The position numbers and the translations under genes are program-made. 41,419 nucleotides of DNA from Natrialba chahannaoensis JCM 10990 (GTDB lineage: Archaea; Halobacteriota; Halobacteria; Halobacteriales; Natrialbaceae), in NCBI RefSeq assembly GCF_000337135.1, contig NZ_AOIN01000055.1:4663-46081 (forward strand), given 5' to 3'. The notes beneath the pieces are model-generated. The model was not told where the DNA came from. It did no database searches and worked only from the letters and a program-made list of their open reading frames with translations. Positions 29,670-39,227 of the stretch are shown here, one piece after another (the first letter of the stretch is position 1; each line of letters starts with the position of its first letter).

Positions 29670-32122
29670 CCGACACGACTGCCACCGATCCCGTGACGAT
29701 TACGGTGCGCGGAACAACGTTGCAGGCCCAGGACATCGCCGGCAACACGAACTCGTTCGGACTGGTTGGCTGGGATCGTCTTGAGAATCAACACACGTTC
29801 GACGAACCGATCGATGCAGCCATCACCGGCCGTGTCTCCGAGATCCGGTATGATCTGCTGAACATGGTCGATATCAGGCGCGTTGACGACACAGCACCTG
29901 GCTCAGACACTGCACTCGACGACAGAGTCGGCGTCGAAAACGGGGACAGGGGCACAGACACAGGCACAGACCCGAGCACGGACAGATCCGTGGACGCGGA
30001 CGCGAACGCGAACGCGAACACCAACACGACAACGAACGCGGACACAGACACCACCAATACACGCATCTCCGTTGAGGCAGGCGACCAGGAGTTTTCCCTG
30101 CGCAACGGTGCGTACGTCTGCCGGTTCGACTCGAACCTCTTCGTTCGGCTGCGATTCGACGCACCAGCGAGCGTCAAAAACCGATGCCGCGGGCCACTGA
30201 CGATCTCGTTCGAACACCCCACGCGAGTCACGTTCGGATTCAAATCACCTGTCGACTATCCGCGCGAAAAAATTAAAGTCAGACCAACACCGGACGGCAT
30301 CGCCACCGCCCTCTCACACCTCTCTGTGTCGATCGAAACCACGACCGAAGACCGGGCCCACCGAAACTACCGGGGCTACCCGCCGCTGCTCGAGATCGAC
30401 CCCGCGGTGACGGATACGCACGTCCCACCGGCAGTTCGCGAGGAAACACCCGACACAGAGCTCGAACTTGTCGTTCCACCCGACCGCTCGGCGCTCTTCA
30501 TCGCAGCACCACTCGCGTACTACCTCAGTGCTCGCGTTCGAACGACAGCCCAAGCCACACTCGACGAGGACGAAAGCGCACCGCTGTTGCGCGCACCGTC
30601 GCTCGACCTTCATCACGAATTCGAGGCCGGCTCCGCGTTCGCACCGTCCGTCCGCTCGCTTCTGCGGCGCACGTTCTTCCTCGACTTGCTCGTCTCGTGG
30701 ATCGAGCCGACGGAACTGACGGTACTCGAGTACGATGCGCTGACGGCGTCGGGGATCGATCTCTCTGGGTGTCCCGGGATGTCGATTGCGGAGCGAGTGC
30801 AGACGTATCTCTCGTTCCCGGACCAGCCGATCGACGAGATCCTCCCGCGCTGGCCCTACCGGATGACGGTGTCACCGACGACCGCCCATGTCGGCGTGTT
30901 GCCACACCTGCTCTACGATATGGCGGCGATCGAGACGCCAGTGGACTCGAGTGGGAGTGGTGATTCCGCGCCGTCGGCCGAGTCGCCTGGAGTGGCCGGG
31001 AACTTACAGTCGGTGCCAGCGGTGGCGGATGTTCTCGAGCAGGACCTGGAGAGTAGCCAGAGTGAGAGAGGGCCACTTGATGATCGGCTCGCGGTGCGAC
31101 AGCGAATTCACGGTGTGCTTGCGGACCCGGAGCGTGGTGGTGAGGATGACGAGTGTGCTGTGGATGGGCCTCGACTTTCGCTTTCGTCTGTATCGGCGTC
31201 GTCATCTTCATCTTCATCTGCGTCTGCGTTTGGGTCATCATCTGAGTCTCAGTCTCACCAATCCACAGCGAACTGCTCGCCGTTCGTCGCTCATCCGGAG
31301 GCCTACGAGAATCGGCTCTCGGATCTCGAACAGCAGTCCGACGAGCGACGCGTCGTCGTCATCTTCGCGACCGAGCACATCCCTGAATCCGCGCGCGAGC
31401 ACATCGTCGATACGTACCGTCGTCGGTCGGACGCGGTCTCTCCGCGCGTCGAACGGGTCGACGATCCAACGCGGGTCGAACTCGCGGACGTGTTTGCGGC
31501 CGGGGCTGATTTCCTGCACTACATCGGGGACTGCGACGACGACGGTGTCGGATTCGCGTGTACGGACGGCGTCCTGTCGTCGTCGGCGCTGCCAACCAAC
31601 GAGGTCGGGTTGTTCCAACTCGACGCAACGAACGCAGTTGGCGTCGCGCGGAAACTGATCGAGACCGGGAGCATCGCCGGCGTGGCGGGATACCAGACGG
31701 CGGCGTCCGAGCGCGACATAACGGTGACGACGACCGTCGGCGAACTGCTCCTCTACGGGCAGAGCCTCGCAACGGCCCACACCTGTGCGACCGTACAGAC
31801 GAATAGCTCGGGTGGTGTGGTCGTCGGTGACGGGACGCACCGCTTCGTCGCGAAGTGGCAGCCATCGGAGATCCAGTCGCTACAGGAGACCGATGGCGGT
31901 GCGATTCGGGGCCTTTCCGTCCCGTTCCCGGTCGATCCCGTCGGGGCACACTGGCGCGGCAGCCGACCCGAACACAAGCGACTGATTCCAGCGACGATCA
32001 CACACGAGGTCGCCCCAGCGGAACTCAACGAGTACATCACGAACACGGTTCGGCCAATCTACTACAACGGCGAGTTCTACTGGCCAGAGGAGCAAAAACA
32101 GTTGTTGTATCCGATGTCGTAG
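29666..32122 (+). CDS. CHAT-like domain protein, catalytic residues apparently lost
   Basis: 818 residues. The N-terminal about 600 residues are haloarchaeal and I recognise no domain. Repetitive Asn/Thr/Asp and Ser linkers lie at about 90-140 (ANANANTNTTTN-type) and 510-535. Near residue 555 VVVIFATEHIPESAREHIVD begins a caspase-like region. DFLHYIGDCDDDGVGFACTD (about 612-631) corresponds to the CHAT His-Gly block and VGLFQLDATNAVGVARKL to the Cys block. Asp stands where CHAT has His and Thr where it has the nucleophile Cys, so it looks inactive as a protease. Its start overlaps the kinase stop (ATGA). The CHAT relation is by eye and moderate. Confidence 0.5.
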   Translation: MTDTTATDPVTITVRGTTLQAQDIAGNTNSFGLVGWDRLENQHTFDEPIDAAITGRVSEIRYDLLNMVDIRRVDDTAPGSDTALDDRVGVENGDRGTDTGTDPSTDRSVDADANANANTNTTTNADTDTTNTRISVEAGDQEFSLRNGAYVCRFDSNLFVRLRFDAPASVKNRCRGPLTISFEHPTRVTFGFKSPVDYPREKIKVRPTPDGIATALSHLSVSIETTTEDRAHRNYRGYPPLLEIDPAVTDTHVPPAVREETPDTELELVVPPDRSALFIAAPLAYYLSARVRTTAQATLDEDESAPLLRAPSLDLHHEFEAGSAFAPSVRSLLRRTFFLDLLVSWIEPTELTVLEYDALTASGIDLSGCPGMSIAERVQTYLSFPDQPIDEILPRWPYRMTVSPTTAHVGVLPHLLYDMAAIETPVDSSGSGDSAPSAESPGVAGNLQSVPAVADVLEQDLESSQSERGPLDDRLAVRQRIHGVLADPERGGEDDECAVDGPRLSLSSVSASSSSSSSASAFGSSSESQSHQSTANCSPFVAHPEAYENRLSDLEQQSDERRVVVIFATEHIPESAREHIVDTYRRRSDAVSPRVERVDDPTRVELADVFAAGADFLHYIGDCDDDGVGFACTDGVLSSSALPTNEVGLFQLDATNAVGVARKLIETGSIAGVAGYQTAASERDITVTTTVGELLLYGQSLATAHTCATVQTNSSGGVVVGDGTHRFVAKWQPSEIQSLQETDGGAIRGLSVPFPVDPVGAHWRGSRPEHKRLIPATITHEVAPAELNEYITNTVRPIYYNGEFYWPEEQKQLLYPMS

Positions 32123-32164
32123 TGCGCGGGTTGCAATTGCGAACGCGAATGTGAACGGAGTCGC

Positions 32165-32226
32165 GATCGTAACCGTGAGTGCGATTGTGATTGTAGTCGC
32201 AGTCACGGTTACGGTCACGGTCACGA
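32165..32226. repeat. GTGATT/GGTCAC hexamer-like repeat
   Basis: Intergenic stretch of degenerate 6-base units (GATTGTGATTGTAGTCGCAG, then ACGGTTACGGTCACGGTCAC) between the convergent CHAT-like and purA genes. Probably simple-sequence drift; no clear fold or gene. Confidence 0.4.
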
Positions 32227-32242
32227 CCGCGCCAGTATCGCG

Positions 32243-33628
32243 CTACTCCGCGGTCGTCGGCGTCTCGACGACGACAGTCTCCTCACGGCCTGGTCCCACA
32301 CCAACTGCGTAGATCGGCGCGTCGAGTTCGTCGCTGATGTACTCGAGATACGTCCGTGCGTTCTCGGGGATCGCGTCGTACCCTTCCTCGGCGACGGCGG
32401 CCCAGTCGACGTCGTCCCAGCCGTCGAACGTCTTGAACGTCGCCTCACAGCGCCCCCACTCCTCAGTCGTCGGGGGCATCGCGAGCAGTTCCTCGCCGTC
32501 TAACTCGTAGCTGTGGCCGATTTTTACTTCGTCTAGACCGGCGAGCACGTCGATGTGATTGATCGTGAGGCCGGTGAAGCCGTTGACGCGCGCGGAGTGG
32601 CGCAACATCGGCATGTCGAGCCAGCCGACGCGGCGTGGGCGACCAGTGACAGTCCCATACTCGCCACCCTCCTCGCGAATGTACGTCGCAAGTTCCTCGT
32701 TCTCGCCGTCTCCCTGCTTGTCGTACCCGGGCGTATCACCTTCGACGCCGCCGAGTTCGGTCGGCAGCGGGCCGCTCCCGACGCGCGTGAGGTACCCCTT
32801 GACGATGCCGATGATCTCGCCGTCTGCGATGACGTTGGGGCTGAGGCCCGTGCCGACTGCTGCGCCGCCCGCGGTCGGATTCGAGGACGTGACGTAGGGA
32901 TAGTTCCCGTGGTCGATGTCGATGATGGTCCCCTGTGCACCCTCGAACATGACAGTCTCGCCATCAGCCATCGCGTCCGTGAGGAACGCACTGGCGTTGA
33001 CGGTCATATTCTGCTCGGCGAGGCGCTCCCCGATCTCGCGGTACTCCTCGAAGAGCGCGTCAACATCGAACGCGTCCGGATCGTCGAGGTCCGAAACGTC
33101 AGCGCCGTAGACCTCCTCGATGAGCGCGCGCTTCTGTGGCACGACGTACTCGAGTCGGTCCCGGAGTACCTCGGGGTCGAGCAGGTCGCCGATGCGAACG
33201 CCGCGGCGGCCGGCTTTGTCTTCGTAGGTTGGGCCGATGCCACGACCGGTCGTGCCGACTTCCTGGTCGTCTTCGCTCTTGACGTCCTCCTCGATGCCGT
33301 CGAGGACGCGGTGGAACGGCAGGATGACGTGGGCGCGTTCTGCGACCCGCACGTCTGGATCGAGTCCTTTCTTCTGGAGCGTCTCGATTTCGTCGAACAG
33401 CGTTCGTGGGTTGATCACGCAGCCGTTGCCGAGAACGCCGACCTTTCCGCGGACGGCACCCGACGGTACGAGTGAGAGTTTGTACTTCTCGCCGTCGTGG
33501 ACGACGGTGTGTCCGGCGTTGTCGCCGCCCTGATAGCGGGCCACGACGTCAGCGGTGTCGCCGTAGAGGTCGACGACGCCGCCCTTGCCTTCGTCGCCGA
33601 GTTGTGCCCCGACGATTGTGACGGTCAT
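32243..33628 (-). CDS. purA: adenylosuccinate synthetase
   Basis: 461 residues. The N-terminus MTVTIVGAQLGDEGKGGVVD is the GTP-binding loop of PurA (consensus GDEGKGK). Other family blocks are ARYQGGDNAGHTVV, the switch region TGRGIGPTYEDKAGRRGVRI, FEGAQGTIIDIDHGNYPYVT and TGRPRRVGWLDMPM. It forms adenylosuccinate from IMP, aspartate and GTP in AMP synthesis. Length is slightly above the bacterial 430. ATG 33628 is chosen because an upstream extension to 33886 has no family similarity and GTTTATCGG lies 24-32 bases upstream for a leaderless mRNA. It is convergent with the CHAT-like gene. Confidence 0.95.
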   Translation of the reverse strand: MTVTIVGAQLGDEGKGGVVDLYGDTADVVARYQGGDNAGHTVVHDGEKYKLSLVPSGAVRGKVGVLGNGCVINPRTLFDEIETLQKKGLDPDVRVAERAHVILPFHRVLDGIEEDVKSEDDQEVGTTGRGIGPTYEDKAGRRGVRIGDLLDPEVLRDRLEYVVPQKRALIEEVYGADVSDLDDPDAFDVDALFEEYREIGERLAEQNMTVNASAFLTDAMADGETVMFEGAQGTIIDIDHGNYPYVTSSNPTAGGAAVGTGLSPNVIADGEIIGIVKGYLTRVGSGPLPTELGGVEGDTPGYDKQGDGENEELATYIREEGGEYGTVTGRPRRVGWLDMPMLRHSARVNGFTGLTINHIDVLAGLDEVKIGHSYELDGEELLAMPPTTEEWGRCEATFKTFDGWDDVDWAAVAEEGYDAIPENARTYLEYISDELDAPIYAVGVGPGREETVVVETPTTAE

Positions 33629-34015
33629 AACAGCGGCGGATTCTTGCCGGTCCGATAAACAGATTACGGTATCGGTGGGGGTATCCCCTGGGATTGGTGA
33701 GTGACATATACAGCCCTGTGCATACTTTCTATGGAGTATTGGACACGAATACGCGTGTTTGGCCGCCGATAGCTGTCCACGAATCACACATGTCGAACGC
33801 TGTGAGACTTCCCGCCCAGCCACCCCGCGATAGGCGGCCGAACGTTTTCGGTTCAGAACCGGCCGTAAACTGCCGTGTACCGTCATAATCGTTCATCGCA
33901 TACCGTCACAAGCGGAAGCGTTAACTACTGGCAACAACGAGAACTGAGTTGAGAGTGGACGTCTCCATCTTGGAGAGTAACTTTTAAAGGGTACAAAGAC
34001 AAGTTAACAAATGCC
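33629..34015. other. divergent promoter region, 387 bases, no gene
   Basis: It separates the divergent purA and COG3388-type genes. TATA-like elements are seen for both: GTTTATCGG (33652-33660, minus) and TTTTAAAG (33982-33989, plus). A frame at 33694-33888 lacks haloarchaeal composition and is not called. Confidence 0.6.
33982..33989 (+). promoter_or_regulatory. TATA box of the COG3388-type gene
   Basis: TTTTAAAG lies 27-34 bases before ATG 34016, so the transcript is predicted leaderless or nearly so. Confidence 0.55.
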
Positions 34016-34321
34016 ATGATAGACCGACTTGAGAAGGAAGTCGATATGCTCGAACGACATCTGCAGGTCCTGAAGATGGTCATCGAAAACGAACCAATCG
34101 GTATCGTGAAGATGTCCAACGAGACCGGCTACCCACACCACAAGGTTCGCTACTCGCTGCGTGTCCTCGAAGAGGAGAACCTCATCGAGCCATCCAGCCA
34201 GGGTGCGATCAAGACCGAACGTACCGTCGAATTCGTCGACGAACTCGACGGCAAGATTGACGACATCGTCGACAAGCTCGACGGCATGAAGATCGAAGAC
34301 GTCGCTGAAGTCGAAGGCTAA
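34016..34321 (+). CDS. COG3388-type winged-helix regulator
   Basis: 101 residues. An N-terminal coiled-coil helix (MIDRLEKEVDMLERHLQVLK) is followed by a winged helix (GIVKMSNETGYPHHKVRYSL, RVLEEENLIEPSSQGAIKT) and an acidic helix (VEFVDELDGKIDDIVDKLDG). This is the small haloarchaeal predicted-regulator family grouped in COG3388 as I recall it. The conserved SLRVLEEENLI motif is the recognition end of the domain. No metal or ligand site is visible. Promoter TTTTAAAG supports the start. Target unknown. Confidence 0.78.
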   Translation: MIDRLEKEVDMLERHLQVLKMVIENEPIGIVKMSNETGYPHHKVRYSLRVLEEENLIEPSSQGAIKTERTVEFVDELDGKIDDIVDKLDGMKIEDVAEVEG

Positions 34322-34736
34322 CCGGCTCCAACGGGACGAGTCCAGAGACTGCTCTCGGATCAACTCGATCGAACAGATCACCTGCGGGTTTCACCGAACC
34401 AGACCTTCGGAGACGGACAGCGGCTATGTTACGCCGTTGCCCTCCACTCCTCTACCCGTCTCGGTCGATGGAACCACACTGATCTGTCTTTACTTCTCAC
34501 GACACAGTGCGGGCGGAGCGACGCCTGCGCGCGTTGTGACCTGCATCGGTAGTACTCGCACGGTCCACGCGACTATCGGGACGTAAGAACGGAAGACGGG
34601 AACCGAAAACAGAGAACTGGAAACGGGGGACAAAAGGGACCCAGAAAACGGGAATACGGAAAGAGCACAAGTAGCGAAACGAACCGCGGAAACCCCGGCC
34701 GCGCTCACCCCCTCTCCCGCCGACGATCAATACCCC
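34322..34736. other. intergenic, 415 bases, purine-rich segment
   Basis: No gene seen. Positions about 34585-34680 on the plus strand are almost pure purine blocks (GAAAAC, GGGGGACAAAAGGGA). The stretch separates the convergent regulator gene and the long coiled-coil gene. I see no hairpin terminator or repeat. Confidence 0.5.
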
Positions 34737-37475
34737 TTACAACTCAGGCACGTTCATGTGGAACCCTTCGCTGCGTGACTCCACCAGACAGAGGTGATAG
34801 CCACTCTTGCGCGAGAGGTTCACGTAACTGAGCTTCGAGCCACGGCTCAGGAATCCGCTACTCGTCGCCTCCTCTGTCACCTCGAGTGCCCCCGGCTCGA
34901 AGTAGCTTGAGGTAACCGCAACCGCCGCTGCGAGATCCGGATAGTTCGCTTTGACCGCCGAAGCCGCAACCTCGAGCTCCTCGAGTAGTTCCTGGCTCGC
35001 CGGTTCACGCGAGTCGTTGAGCGTCGCCAGAATGAGCGGATTCCCCATCTTGTCGAACGCAACGACATCGAAGGTGACCTCGTCGGGGACGTCTTCGGTA
35101 TCGTCGTCCGCGAGTGAGATCGTCGCCCCGAGTTCGGCACGGTCGATGCGCGGAATGGCGTCGTAGAGGTCCGCAAGAGCATCCGCGTTGCCAGTATCGC
35201 GAATCTCGTAGAGCACCATCTCGGTGAGCCAGTCGACGAACGTGAACTCGATCGTGTCCTCGAGGTAGGCCTCGTACGGCTGGCCGTCGACGGCAACACT
35301 GTCTGCCTCGAACTCGGTATGGTGTTCGAGCCGCAGGTTCGAGGCAACCTCGTTGCGATCTGCTGCGCCATCGTGTGCCGTCTCGAGTGTCGGCTGGCTC
35401 TTGGAGTCATAGCGCACGAAGAGGTTCGTTCCCGAGAGCGCTTCTGTCGGCGAAAGATGTGTCTCGTCGTCGAACCCGGCACTGGATCCGGATCCAGACT
35501 GGGCACTGCCCCCAGCACGCGCCTGCTCGAGTTCGGACTCGAGTTCACTGATCTGTGTGCGAAGCGAGTCGACAGTGCTCGTCAGTTGCTGATTTTCGGC
35601 ACGGAGCTCGTCGCGTTCGCTCTTGAGCTCTCTTGCCTTCTCTGCGAGCGCGTTGTGTTTTTGCTCGAGTTCCTCGATTCGACGGGTATACTGAGCGAGA
35701 TTGCGCTTGTGTGCGTCGTCGCCACCGTTGGCTGTGACGTTTCGGTTCGCGTCGGTGGACCGTTTGTGTTGGTCGCTGGCTGGCCGTGATTGCGATGGTG
35801 TAGTCGTCGACTGGGTCGTCTGTTCGTTTTGTGAGTCTGTGGTCGATGCGGATTGTGGGGTGGAACGAGAATTGGAATTGGAATTGGAACTGGAACCAGC
35901 AGCACTGCCAGCATCAGAGCCACTCTCCGACTGCGACCGAGACTGCGAGCCCGAACGAGACCGACTGTTCGCCCCACCCGAGGGACCAGCCTTCCGCGCG
36001 CCGTCCGCCGCTGAGTTGTCGGGATCGATCGAGGGGATCGATCTGGTTTCGCGCCAGGCTTCTTCGGCTTCGAGTTGTTGGTCGAGTTCGCCGTCCGCTT
36101 CGCCTTCGCCTTCACCTTCACCTTCACCTTCTCGCCCATCAGTGTCTGTGTCGGTCTCAGTATCGGCTTCGACTTCCCGCCCGTCAGCGCCATCGTCAGC
36201 CGTTACCGAATCCGAGTCGGCCCCAACGTGGTCGGGCGCGGGCGGTGCCGGCGTCGCCTCTGACGCGCCAGCGCCATTGGCCTCGTCAGCGTCGTCTTCG
36301 ATCCAGGAGATATCGCTCTGATCGAGTTCCTCCGCGGCCGCTTCGACCGTTTCCGGATCGGGAGTCGACGAGAGCCCCGACTGACTTTCATCCGCAGTTT
36401 CCCCCGTGTCTGTCCCGGCCGAGGAATCCACGACGGCGTCCGTCGGATCTGCGGACTCGTCGGTATCGGTCTCCGTCGGCGCAGTGATCCCTGCTGGCCC
36501 GTCCGACTCCTCGTCGACGATCGAACTCGAGTCGTCAGTCGTGATGCCGGATTCAGAGGTGGACTGTGGCTCGGAGTCTGGTTTGGAGTCGATATCGGTG
36601 CTGGTGTCGGTATCGGTGCCGGTGCCGGATACTGAGGTTAAATCCGTCGCGAGGGTTGGGTCTGTGTCTTCGTCCGCAGCCACGTCTGCTTCGGTTCCTG
36701 CGGTTGCTCCCGTTTCTGTCCCCGTTCTTCCACCGGACCCGGACACGTCGAGCTGGTCGATTGCAGATTCGGTTGGATCGACGCTTGGCTCCGCTCGTGT
36801 CGCGGAGTCAGTCGTGGTGTCGGAGCTATCGGTTGTATTGTCAGTGCCAGTCTCTTCCCCTGTATCGGCGGTAGCGTCGGCCGCTGGGCTAGGTTTGGAT
36901 GTTCCTGCCTGCTCACTGGCAGTCGCACTCGCACCCGCACCCGGAATATCAGTCACGTCGATATCGACATTCATGACCTGATAGATCCCGACCTCGTCGT
37001 CAGCTCGTTCGAACGCCTCGTCGCCGGTGAGCAGGCGCTCGGCGTTGCCGATGTAGGCTGCGGCCATCCGTCGGCCGCCGTAGTAAACAGCGTAGTAATC
37101 CCCACTGAGAACGTTCTCGCTCAGTTCGATGTAGCCCGTGAACGACCCGTCCTGGAGCGTCTGGTCGACCTCTCGGAGCGGTGTCTCGTTGGTATAGTAC
37201 TTCGCCTGTACGTCGCCGCCGCGCTCTTCCATGACGGAGAGCAACGGCAACGAGGGATGTGGTGCCCGATAGGCGGTGCCGCTTGCGCCCTCGAAATCTG
37301 TTATCTCGCCGTCAACGATGCCGACAACGCGGCCGTTAAGCATAAACAGCCACGCGCCAGCGGCAGCGACGGCTCCCGAAAAGTCGCTGTCAGCGAGAGT
37401 AGACAGGTCATCGAAACCACCGCTGAACGGACGAGAATCCCACTGCTCGACGCGCTCTTGCGTGCGCGGGTCCAT
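34737..37475 (-). CDS. long low-complexity protein with two conserved domains and a coiled coil
   Basis: 912 residues. The N-terminal domain (about 1-175, DPRTQERVEQWDSRPFSGGF ... YYAVYYGGRRMAAAYIG) and C-terminal domain (about 690-912, ending NLSRKSGYHLCLVESRSEGF) look folded. They are linked by about 430 residues of Asp/Glu/Ser/Thr low complexity. A coiled coil follows (about 600-655, RRIEELEQKHNALAEKAREL). Hexanucleotide DNA repeats code parts of the linker (35868-35897 and 36099-36131). I believe this is the haloarchaeal family labelled DUF7527, but am not certain. It lies 37 bases after UPF0058 in the same direction, suggesting an operon. Function unknown. Confidence 0.75.
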   Translation of the reverse strand: MDPRTQERVEQWDSRPFSGGFDDLSTLADSDFSGAVAAAGAWLFMLNGRVVGIVDGEITDFEGASGTAYRAPHPSLPLLSVMEERGGDVQAKYYTNETPLREVDQTLQDGSFTGYIELSENVLSGDYYAVYYGGRRMAAAYIGNAERLLTGDEAFERADDEVGIYQVMNVDIDVTDIPGAGASATASEQAGTSKPSPAADATADTGEETGTDNTTDSSDTTTDSATRAEPSVDPTESAIDQLDVSGSGGRTGTETGATAGTEADVAADEDTDPTLATDLTSVSGTGTDTDTSTDIDSKPDSEPQSTSESGITTDDSSSIVDEESDGPAGITAPTETDTDESADPTDAVVDSSAGTDTGETADESQSGLSSTPDPETVEAAAEELDQSDISWIEDDADEANGAGASEATPAPPAPDHVGADSDSVTADDGADGREVEADTETDTDTDGREGEGEGEGEGEADGELDQQLEAEEAWRETRSIPSIDPDNSAADGARKAGPSGGANSRSRSGSQSRSQSESGSDAGSAAGSSSNSNSNSRSTPQSASTTDSQNEQTTQSTTTPSQSRPASDQHKRSTDANRNVTANGGDDAHKRNLAQYTRRIEELEQKHNALAEKARELKSERDELRAENQQLTSTVDSLRTQISELESELEQARAGGSAQSGSGSSAGFDDETHLSPTEALSGTNLFVRYDSKSQPTLETAHDGAADRNEVASNLRLEHHTEFEADSVAVDGQPYEAYLEDTIEFTFVDWLTEMVLYEIRDTGNADALADLYDAIPRIDRAELGATISLADDDTEDVPDEVTFDVVAFDKMGNPLILATLNDSREPASQELLEELEVAASAVKANYPDLAAAVAVTSSYFEPGALEVTEEATSSGFLSRGSKLSYVNLSRKSGYHLCLVESRSEGFHMNVPEL

Positions 37476-37512
37476 AGTTCAACAAGCGGCAAGTGCAACA
37501 AATACGTTTCGC

Positions 37513-37791
37513 CTAGATTTTCGATTCGGCATCCTCGGCGAGTTCTTTCATGCGCTTGCCAATTCGGCCGGCACTCGAGAACTCGTCTTCGCTCATTCCC
37601 TTTGCAAGGGCGTTTCCGAGGACGAAGACCGCGTGTTTGTGTTCGCTCTTCGATTTATGGACGTGCGAGGGGTCGACGTCGAGCTGGTGGTACGGCTCGA
37701 AGAGGCCCTCGTCGACCTCCTCGCGCTCTTCGAAGTACTCCATAATGACGACGAGTTCTTCGTGGAGTTCGAGGAGTTCATCCTTGTGCAT
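37513..37791 (-). CDS. UPF0058 family protein
   Basis: 92 residues. MHKDELLELHEELVVIMEYF and HQLDVDPSHVHKSKSEHKHA with LGNALAKGMSEDEFSSAGRI are the usual UPF0058 blocks, including the conserved HxxK...H pattern. All-helical and small; the function is not established. ATG 37791 gives the family start; CTTAAG near 37816 lies about 25-30 bases upstream on the minus strand and fits a leaderless promoter. It is followed after 37 bases by the 912-residue protein gene. Confidence 0.85.
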   Translation of the reverse strand: MHKDELLELHEELVVIMEYFEEREEVDEGLFEPYHQLDVDPSHVHKSKSEHKHAVFVLGNALAKGMSEDEFSSAGRIGKRMKELAEDAESKI

Positions 37792-38002
37792 GTCCACGGG
37801 TACGTACGGTTTCGGCTTAAGGGTTGTGTGCTTTGCAGTCGCAAAAGTAGCTATTAGTGGGTATACAAGCCAGGCGCGGGTGGAACGGACTTCTACAAGG
37901 TGTGCAGGCCGAGTGCCTCGGACTTGACCCAGTGGTGGTTCACGGGTGAGTCGCACTACTGTGACTGGCGAACGTGACAATCAACAGCAACAATCGGTGC
38001 CG

Positions 38003-39205
38003 TCAGTCGGCTGCCGTCGCCGGTGCACGATCACGCTGGTCTGCGGGGAACCAGGCCAACTCGTGGTCAGCCGTGACACGCACCGCAACCCGTTCATCCA
38101 GATCGATCTGGTCCGAGTGGTTGTGCATGCACTCGATCGTCTCACCAGTATCGAGTTCAACGCGGTAGAGAACTGTTGGTCCGAGGTAGCGCCGGTAGAC
38201 GACGCAGCCGTTCGCCTCGCCGTCTGCCGCCGGCAGCGCCGTCACATCGTCCGGTCGGACGAGGAGATCGATACCGGTTCCATCGTACTGGTGTGCGAGC
38301 CCGTTGACGTCATCTCGCAGCACGCGCCCGAGCGCGGTCTCAACGTGATCGCCGTGAACCTCTCCCGAGAGGAAACTCGCGTGGCCAAGAAAGCCCGCAA
38401 CGAAGCGTGATTTGGGTTGCTGGAAGACGCGTTCTGGCGTATCAATCTGCTCGATCTGGCCGTCGTTCATTACCGCGACACGGTCTGAAATCGAAAGCGC
38501 CTCCTCCTGATCGTGCGTGACCGAAATCGCCGTTACACCAGCTTCCTTGATAATCCGACGAACCTCCTCGCGCATCTCGACGCGCAGGTCCACATCGAGA
38601 TTCGAGAACGGTTCGTCGAGCAACAGCATCTCTGGCTCCGGCGCAAGTGAGCGCGCCAGCGCGATCCGTTGTTGCTGGCCGCCTGACAGCTCGTTCGGAT
38701 AGTGGTCTCCGTGGTCTGCGAGCCCGACCATCTCGAGTAGCTCCGTGACGCGGGCGTCGCGTTCGTCGCTTTGCCACTCCTGAAGCCCGAAGGCAATATT
38801 TTCTCGGGCGGACATGTGTGGAAACAGCGCGAATTCCTGAAAGACGACGCCGACGCCGCGTTCTTCTGGCTGGACAAACTGTCCGTTGCCTGCGACGGTG
38901 GCCTCCTGGAGTTGCACGTGGCCAGCGTCGGGTTCTTCGAGCCCAGCGATCAGCCGAAGCGTCGTGGTTTTGCCGCAGCCGGAGGGGCCGAGCAGGGTGA
39001 GAATTTCGCCGTCATGAACGGACAACGAGAGGTCTGTGATGACGGTCTCAGAGCCGTAACATTTCCCGATCCCGTCGAGTTCCAGCACGACGTCGTCGGC
39101 GACTGGTGTTGGTGTCGGTGTCTGTGTCCGTGCAGTCTCCTCAGTCGTCGTGGAAAGTAGTTGTCCATTCCCCATTGTCGACATCCGGCAGCAGCCGGGA
39201 CACAT
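38003..39205 (-). CDS. ABC transporter ATPase, ferric-iron/thiamine (FbpC) type
   Basis: 400 residues (394 or 391 with later starts). Walker A GPSGCGKTTTLRL, Q loop FQEFALFPHMSAREN, signature LSGGQQQRIALARSLAP, Walker B LLLDEPFSNLD and H loop SVTHDQEEAL are all intact. The C-terminal about 130 residues carry TOBE-like repeats (LGHASFLSGEVHGDH; VVYRRYLGPTVLYRVEL). No permease or binding-protein gene is adjacent, so it probably serves a transporter encoded elsewhere. A TTAGG/CCTAA palindrome in its promoter points to iron control. The TATA box predicts a start at about 39205, making the first ATG leaderless; ATGs at 39184 and 39175 are alternatives. Confidence 0.85.
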   Translation of the reverse strand: MCPGCCRMSTMGNGQLLSTTTEETARTQTPTPTPVADDVVLELDGIGKCYGSETVITDLSLSVHDGEILTLLGPSGCGKTTTLRLIAGLEEPDAGHVQLQEATVAGNGQFVQPEERGVGVVFQEFALFPHMSARENIAFGLQEWQSDERDARVTELLEMVGLADHGDHYPNELSGGQQQRIALARSLAPEPEMLLLDEPFSNLDVDLRVEMREEVRRIIKEAGVTAISVTHDQEEALSISDRVAVMNDGQIEQIDTPERVFQQPKSRFVAGFLGHASFLSGEVHGDHVETALGRVLRDDVNGLAHQYDGTGIDLLVRPDDVTALPAADGEANGCVVYRRYLGPTVLYRVELDTGETIECMHNHSDQIDLDERVAVRVTADHELAWFPADQRDRAPATAAD

Positions 39206-39209
39206 TCAG

Positions 39210-39225
39210 TTTAGGGGAGCCTAAA
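39210..39225. promoter_or_regulatory. iron-box-like operator
   Basis: TTTAGGGGAGCCTAAA is an inverted repeat (TTTAGG, 4-base spacer, CCTAAA) like DtxR/IdeR-family boxes, and lies between the TATA box and the predicted start of the ABC ATPase gene. Binding there would block transcription when iron is plentiful. Confidence 0.65.
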
Positions 39226-39227
39226 CA

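Noticed and set aside
32555-33475. 306-codon plus-strand ORF opposite purA
   Set aside because: Shadow of purA; no start signal and no family pattern.
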